DNA from: a virus
DNA length: 20,380 nt
IMG/VR virus record: IMGVR_UViG_3300042891_000324
Coordinates: 1-20,380 of that record
Direction: 5' to 3' (one strand)
In this document: one piece after another, positions 17,231 to 20,380 of the stretch
Layout: each line of letters opens with the position of its first letter
Numbering within the stretch: the first letter of the stretch is position 1
The notes under the pieces: model-generated
Told to the model about the DNA's origin: nothing
The model's database searches: none
The model's input: only the letters and a program-made list of their open reading frames with translations
Program-made: the position numbers and the translations under genes

Positions 17231-17476
17231 ATGGCTAAGAAAAAAGTATTAACAGCTGAAGAACTAGAAAAGTTCGTTGCTGCGAGAACAAATTACTATC
17301 AGCTAAGAGAACACCTAGCTGATATCACGATCACAGAGGAACGTCTTAAGACAGACAAGCAGACTACACTTATTAACCTTGACGTAGCTCACAACGAACT
17401 AGCAGTAGTTCAGAAGGAGATTCACGACAAGTACGGTGAGGGTCGCATTAATATGCAGACTGGCGAGATATCATGA
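17231..17476 (+). CDS. Coiled-coil protein upstream of the packaging genes (81 residues)
   Basis: The start is set at ATG 17231; an in-frame TTG at 17207 lies within the promoter. The sequence MAKKKVLTAEELEKFVAART then continues as heptad-like helix through ITEERLKTDKQTTLINLDVA to about residue 70 and ends KYGEGRINMQTGEIS. The ending KYGxGxINxxTGEI is a conserved signature of a family of short coiled-coil proteins in Bacteroidota phages, as I recall it. The stop overlaps the next ATG by four bases. Function is unknown; a scaffold or packaging accessory is possible. Confidence 0.7.
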   Translation: MAKKKVLTAEELEKFVAARTNYYQLREHLADITITEERLKTDKQTTLINLDVAHNELAVVQKEIHDKYGEGRINMQTGEIS

Positions 17477-17691
17477 TAATTCGCAAGATTTCCATAGGGA
17501 CAGATCTTTTAAACGCCATGCACTTCCAGGTTGGAAAGCCTGTTATGGGTGGTGAGTATACCGTTTTTGACATCATGAGAACTGATGAAGGGCTTTACGA
17601 TATATGGGTTGAGAAAGATGGAGAGGCTGTTAAATGGAAGTCTATTGGTAGTACAGTTCCAGTATCTATCGAGTATAATATAAACTTCTAA
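17473..17691 (+). CDS. Small conserved protein (72 residues)
   Basis: MIIRKISIGTDLLNAMHFQV is followed by GKPVMGGEYTVFDIMRTDEG and a strand-rich end VPVSIEYNINF. The opening (IIRKISIGxDxxNAMHFxVGxxV) and the ending (PVSIEYNIxF) form a pattern that I recognise from marine Bacteroidota phages in the same position before the terminase. It is likely a small beta domain. It is coupled on both sides by ATGA and TAATG overlaps. Function is unknown. Confidence 0.7.
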   Translation: MIIRKISIGTDLLNAMHFQVGKPVMGGEYTVFDIMRTDEGLYDIWVEKDGEAVKWKSIGSTVPVSIEYNINF

Positions 17692-18257
17692 TGAAGTCAC
17701 CACACTACTTTATTGTGCGTCCTCATCAAGGTGTACGATATAATGCATCCAAGAACTTGAATGGGAAGGATTTCATTATGTCCTCATCTCAAGAGGACCA
17801 CAGATATACAAATCGAATAGGGGTGGTTGTTGCTACCCCTATTGGTTATTCAGGAGAAATATCTGAGGGAGATCTTGTTGTAGTTCACCACAATGTATTT
17901 AGGTTGTATTACGATATGAAGGGTAACGAGCGTTCAAGTTGGAACTACTTCAGAGATGATATCTTCATGATAGAGCCAGATCAGTTGTACTTGTACAAGA
18001 AAGAATTCTCTGTAGAATGGAGTGCTCCACGTCCTTATTGCTTTGTACGTCCAATGCTTCATGAGAATGAGGATGGAACTATATCTACTATAAACGTAGA
18101 GTCAGAGCTTAAGGGTGTTGTTGAGTATATACCAGAAGGAGAGGATGTTAAGGTTGGAGACGTTGTCTCATTCAAGCCTGAATCTGAGTACGAGTTCAAC
18201 ATCGATGATACTAAGTTATACCGAATGAAATTAAGTAGTCTATGCTTGAAAATCTAA
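17691..18257 (+). CDS. Tandem GroES-fold-like protein next to the terminase (188 residues)
   Basis: Two halves each read like a GroES barrel. In the first half HYFIVRP (5-11) is followed by a long loop, RIGVVVATP (42-50), ISEGDLVVVHHNVF (57-70) and DQLYLYK (97-103). In the second half YCFVRP (116-121) is followed by a loop, LKGVVEYIPEG (140-150), VKVGDVVSFKP (153-163) and LYRMKLSSLCLKI (176-188). Compare GroES strands: FIVVKP, GxVVxVG, VKxGDxVxF and a final ILAVI-type strand. Key difference: the mobile loop lacks the usual GIVL motif. It may be a chaperonin cap specialised for the phage GroEL, or the fold may serve a structural role. It lies 6 kb from groEL-groES and overlaps the small terminase gene. 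Confidence 0.6.
   Translation: MKSPHYFIVRPHQGVRYNASKNLNGKDFIMSSSQEDHRYTNRIGVVVATPIGYSGEISEGDLVVVHHNVFRLYYDMKGNERSSWNYFRDDIFMIEPDQLYLYKKEFSVEWSAPRPYCFVRPMLHENEDGTISTINVESELKGVVEYIPEGEDVKVGDVVSFKPESEYEFNIDDTKLYRMKLSSLCLKI
17780..17843 (+). other. Two adjacent strong hairpins inside the tandem GroES-like gene
   Basis: GTCCTC (17780-17785) pairs with GAGGAC (17793-17798). AATAGGGGT (17816-17824) pairs with ACCCCTATT (17835-17843). The second is a perfect 9-bp stem unusual for an otherwise AT-rich coding stretch. They fall in the loop and first GVVVATP strand of domain one. Confidence 0.5.
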
Positions 18258-18541
18258 GAGATAAGAAGGACAGAGTACTACGTGCAGCAGAGAAGTCTGT
18301 TGACGAGCTTATTAAGGTACTCGAACAGCAAATTGTAAACTACTCTATTGACGACGACTTGTCAGTGGATAAGATGAAGAATGCCGCTGCTGCTAAGAGG
18401 CTTGCATTTGAGGATGCACTATCTATACTTGAGCGTATAGATGCAGAGCGTGCGAAAGAGACTATTGGTTCTATGCCAGTTGTGTTATCTGGTAGTGGAG
18501 GATTTGCAGAGGGAAGGGCAAGAAGCAATGCGAAGAAATAG
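18242..18541 (+). CDS. Probable terminase small subunit (99 residues)
   Basis: The protein is helical throughout: MLENLRDKKDRVLRAAEKSV, then the central DLSVDKMKNAAAAKRLAFED (40-59) and ALSILERIDAERAK, with a flexible end (LSGSGGFAEGRARSNAKK). The LSxDKMKNAAAxKRLAxxDAxxIL block is typical of short proteins encoded directly before the large terminase in Bacteroidota phages. Size, helical nature and gene order fit a small terminase subunit that recognises phage DNA and regulates the motor. It overlaps the upstream gene by 16 bases and the large terminase by 14. The identification is by context and pattern. Confidence 0.65.
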   Translation: MLENLRDKKDRVLRAAEKSVDELIKVLEQQIVNYSIDDDLSVDKMKNAAAAKRLAFEDALSILERIDAERAKETIGSMPVVLSGSGGFAEGRARSNAKK

Positions 18542-20380
18542 TAAATATGATCTATATAAAATAAACAACGATCACGTAAACAAGACTGCTCGTTCGACAA
18601 AGAACGCTGCTAAGTCTTGGCAGTATGGATATGATCGTGACTATGACTTAATTATTATTTCGAAAGATGGTACTATTGGCGACATATATTACATTAATGG
18701 TCTTAATATCGCACTTCCTAGGACGCCGAAAGATTTGGAGGTTGGGGAAAACAGATGGATGCCACATGAGTACCCGAAAGAACTTCAGAAAATAAAGTCT
18801 TCGTTCGAGTGGTCAAGACGTGATAATGTATTTAAATCACAGTGGGTTGACTACATCGAGAATGAGTTTGACAGACGTGAGTTTGGGTACTGGTTCATGA
18901 ACGATGGTGAGCCTACTTACATGACAGGTACACACTATATGTATCTTCAGTGGTCTAAGATAGATATCGGTCTTCCTGACTTCCGTGAATCCAACAGAAT
19001 ATTCTACATCTATTGGGAGGCATGCAAGGCTGACGAACGTTCTTTTGGTATGTGTTACCTTAAGAACCGTCGTAGTGGTTTCTCGTTCATGAGTTCAGGT
19101 GAGGTGTCAAACTTAGGTACAATATCTAAGGACTCTAGGCTTGGTATACTTTCTAAGACTGGTCCTGATGCCAAGAAGATGTTTACAGATAAGGTTGTTC
19201 CAATAGTTAGGAACTACCCATTCTTCTTTAAGCCTGTTCAGGATGGTATGGATAATCCAAAGACAGAGCTTTCGTTCAGGGTTCCAGCTTCAAAGATTAC
19301 TAAGAAGAGTATGAATGAGGAAAAGACTGACGATATCGAAGGTCTTGACACAACTATTGACTGGAAGAATACAGCTGACAACTCATACGATGGTGAAAAG
19401 CTTTTACTATTGGTGCATGATGAATCTGGAAAATGGCTCAAGCCTGATAACATATTGAACAACTGGCGTGTAACAAAGACATGTCTTCGACTAGGATCTA
19501 AGGTAATTGGTAAGTGTATGATGGGTTCTACATCAAACGCACTAGAGAAGGGTGGTAACAACTTTAAGAAGTTGTACATGGACTCTAATCCTAAAATTAG
19601 ATCAGCGAACGGTCAGACTAAGTCAGGATTATATAGTCTATTCATACCTATGGAGTGGAACTTTGAGGGGTATATCGATCAGTATGGATTTCCAGTGTTC
19701 GAAGATCCAAAGACTCCAGTTGTAGGTATAGATGGTGAGATGATAGACAACGGTGTTATTACATATTGGAATAATGAGGTTGCCGCACTTAAGAATGACT
19801 CTGATGCACTTAACGAGTACTACAGACAGTATCCTAGGACTGAGTCACATGCGTTTAGGGATGAGTCTAAGCAATCACTGTACAACTTATCTAAGATATA
19901 CCAACAGATAGACTACAACGACTCACTTATTAAGGAGCGTGTACTAACTAAGGGTAACTTCCATTGGAAGGATGGAGTTCTAGACTCTGAGGTTATATGG
20001 ACTCCAGATCCAGGAGGTAAGTTTACAGTATCGTGGTTACCACCACCTGAGTTAAGAAACAAAGTAATAACAGATAGGCATGGGAAGAAGCGTCCTGCAA
20101 ACGAGCACTTAGGTGCATTTGGATGTGACCCTTACGATATATCAGGAACTGTAGGTGGTGGTGGATCAAACGGTGCTCTTCACGGACTTACTGGATTTCA
20201 TATGGAGCCTAATGCTCCAACGAATCAGTTTGTATTAGAGTACGTTACACGTACACAGACAGCGGAGATATTCTTTGAAGACGTACTTATGGCCATTATA
20301 TTCTACGGTATGCCAATACTTATTGAGAACAATAAGACTAGACTACTGTACCATATCAAGGACAGAGGGTATAGGGGTTA
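18528..20380 (+). CDS. terL: Terminase large subunit, 5' part (cut by window edge)
   Basis: ATG at 18528 is chosen because the later ATG at 18548 is out of frame; the frame then stays open for 617 codons. The ATPase half shows a deviant Walker A, LKNRRSGFS (178-186), a Walker B with LLLLVHDE (292-299) and a coupling motif MMGSTSN (331-337). The nuclease half begins at about 525: GCDPYD (533-538) supplies the first RNase H-fold acidic residue, and PILIENNKTR (596-605) the next. The order, and the layout of the long N-terminus (EPTYMTGTHYMYLQWSKID), match large terminases of Bacteroidota phages. It packages genomic DNA into proheads and cuts it. The C-terminal nuclease end is missing. Confidence 0.9.
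   Translation, partial: MRRNSKYDLYKINNDHVNKTARSTKNAAKSWQYGYDRDYDLIIISKDGTIGDIYYINGLNIALPRTPKDLEVGENRWMPHEYPKELQKIKSSFEWSRRDNVFKSQWVDYIENEFDRREFGYWFMNDGEPTYMTGTHYMYLQWSKIDIGLPDFRESNRIFYIYWEACKADERSFGMCYLKNRRSGFSFMSSGEVSNLGTISKDSRLGILSKTGPDAKKMFTDKVVPIVRNYPFFFKPVQDGMDNPKTELSFRVPASKITKKSMNEEKTDDIEGLDTTIDWKNTADNSYDGEKLLLLVHDESGKWLKPDNILNNWRVTKTCLRLGSKVIGKCMMGSTSNALEKGGNNFKKLYMDSNPKIRSANGQTKSGLYSLFIPMEWNFEGYIDQYGFPVFEDPKTPVVGIDGEMIDNGVITYWNNEVAALKNDSDALNEYYRQYPRTESHAFRDESKQSLYNLSKIYQQIDYNDSLIKERVLTKGNFHWKDGVLDSEVIWTPDPGGKFTVSWLPPPELRNKVITDRHGKKRPANEHLGAFGCDPYDISGTVGGGGSNGALHGLTGFHMEPNAPTNQFVLEYVTRTQTAEIFFEDVLMAIIFYGMPILIENNKTRLLYHIKDRGYRG

Overview
The window looks like part of the genome of a tailed phage (Caudoviricetes) of a Bacteroidota host, probably a Flavobacteriia-type one. 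Three things support this. Nearly every transcription unit carries the Bacteroidota sigma-factor -7 element TAnnTTTG, while E. coli-type promoters and strong Shine-Dalgarno sites are almost absent. A large terminase, a lysis cassette and tail-fibre genes are present. Several small proteins belong to families that recur in Bacteroidota phages, as far as I can recognise them by eye. Both ends of the window cut through genes. No integrase, recombinase, CRISPR array or insertion sequence is visible.

Left block (1-4540, minus strand). At the far left are a truncated glucosaminidase-type peptidoglycan hydrolase, an overlapping 51-residue double-membrane-span protein, and a tRNA-like element flanked by hairpins and a good minus-strand promoter. 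From 4350 down to 1074 runs one leftward array of about 15 very small genes (33 to 186 codons). Most share an almost identical AT-rich leader that ends in ACC or GCC directly before ATG. The array is served by a promoter near 4507-4539. These look like early or accessory host-takeover genes.

Central block (about 4560-5527). This gene-free kilobase separates the leftward and rightward transcription units. It holds a 39-base perfect alternating pyrimidine-purine tract, direct repeats, an A/T-only stretch, and an array of TCGACA half-sites spaced 10-11 bp. It is the best candidate in the window for a replication origin or a master control region.

Right block (5528-20380, almost all plus strand). 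In order: a small conserved protein; a very basic disordered protein; a secreted protein; receptor-binding or appendage genes (including a DUF1566-like protein) carried behind a duplicated terminator-promoter cassette; a complete chaperonin pair in the order groEL-groES; a lone minus-strand winged-helix gene that overlaps groES tail to tail and shares a palindromic divergent promoter with the large tail-fibre gene; the fibre gene and its small partner; several small virion-type proteins; a holin / unimolecular-spanin / amidase lysis cassette; a group of small conserved genes; a protein that looks like two GroES-fold domains in tandem; a probable small terminase subunit; and the large terminase, which runs off the right end.

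The clearest points of interest are the phage-encoded GroEL/GroES together with a separate tandem-GroES-like protein next to the packaging genes, the recurrent promoter-in-palindrome architecture, the shared translation leader of the small-gene array, and the phased repeat array in the central region.
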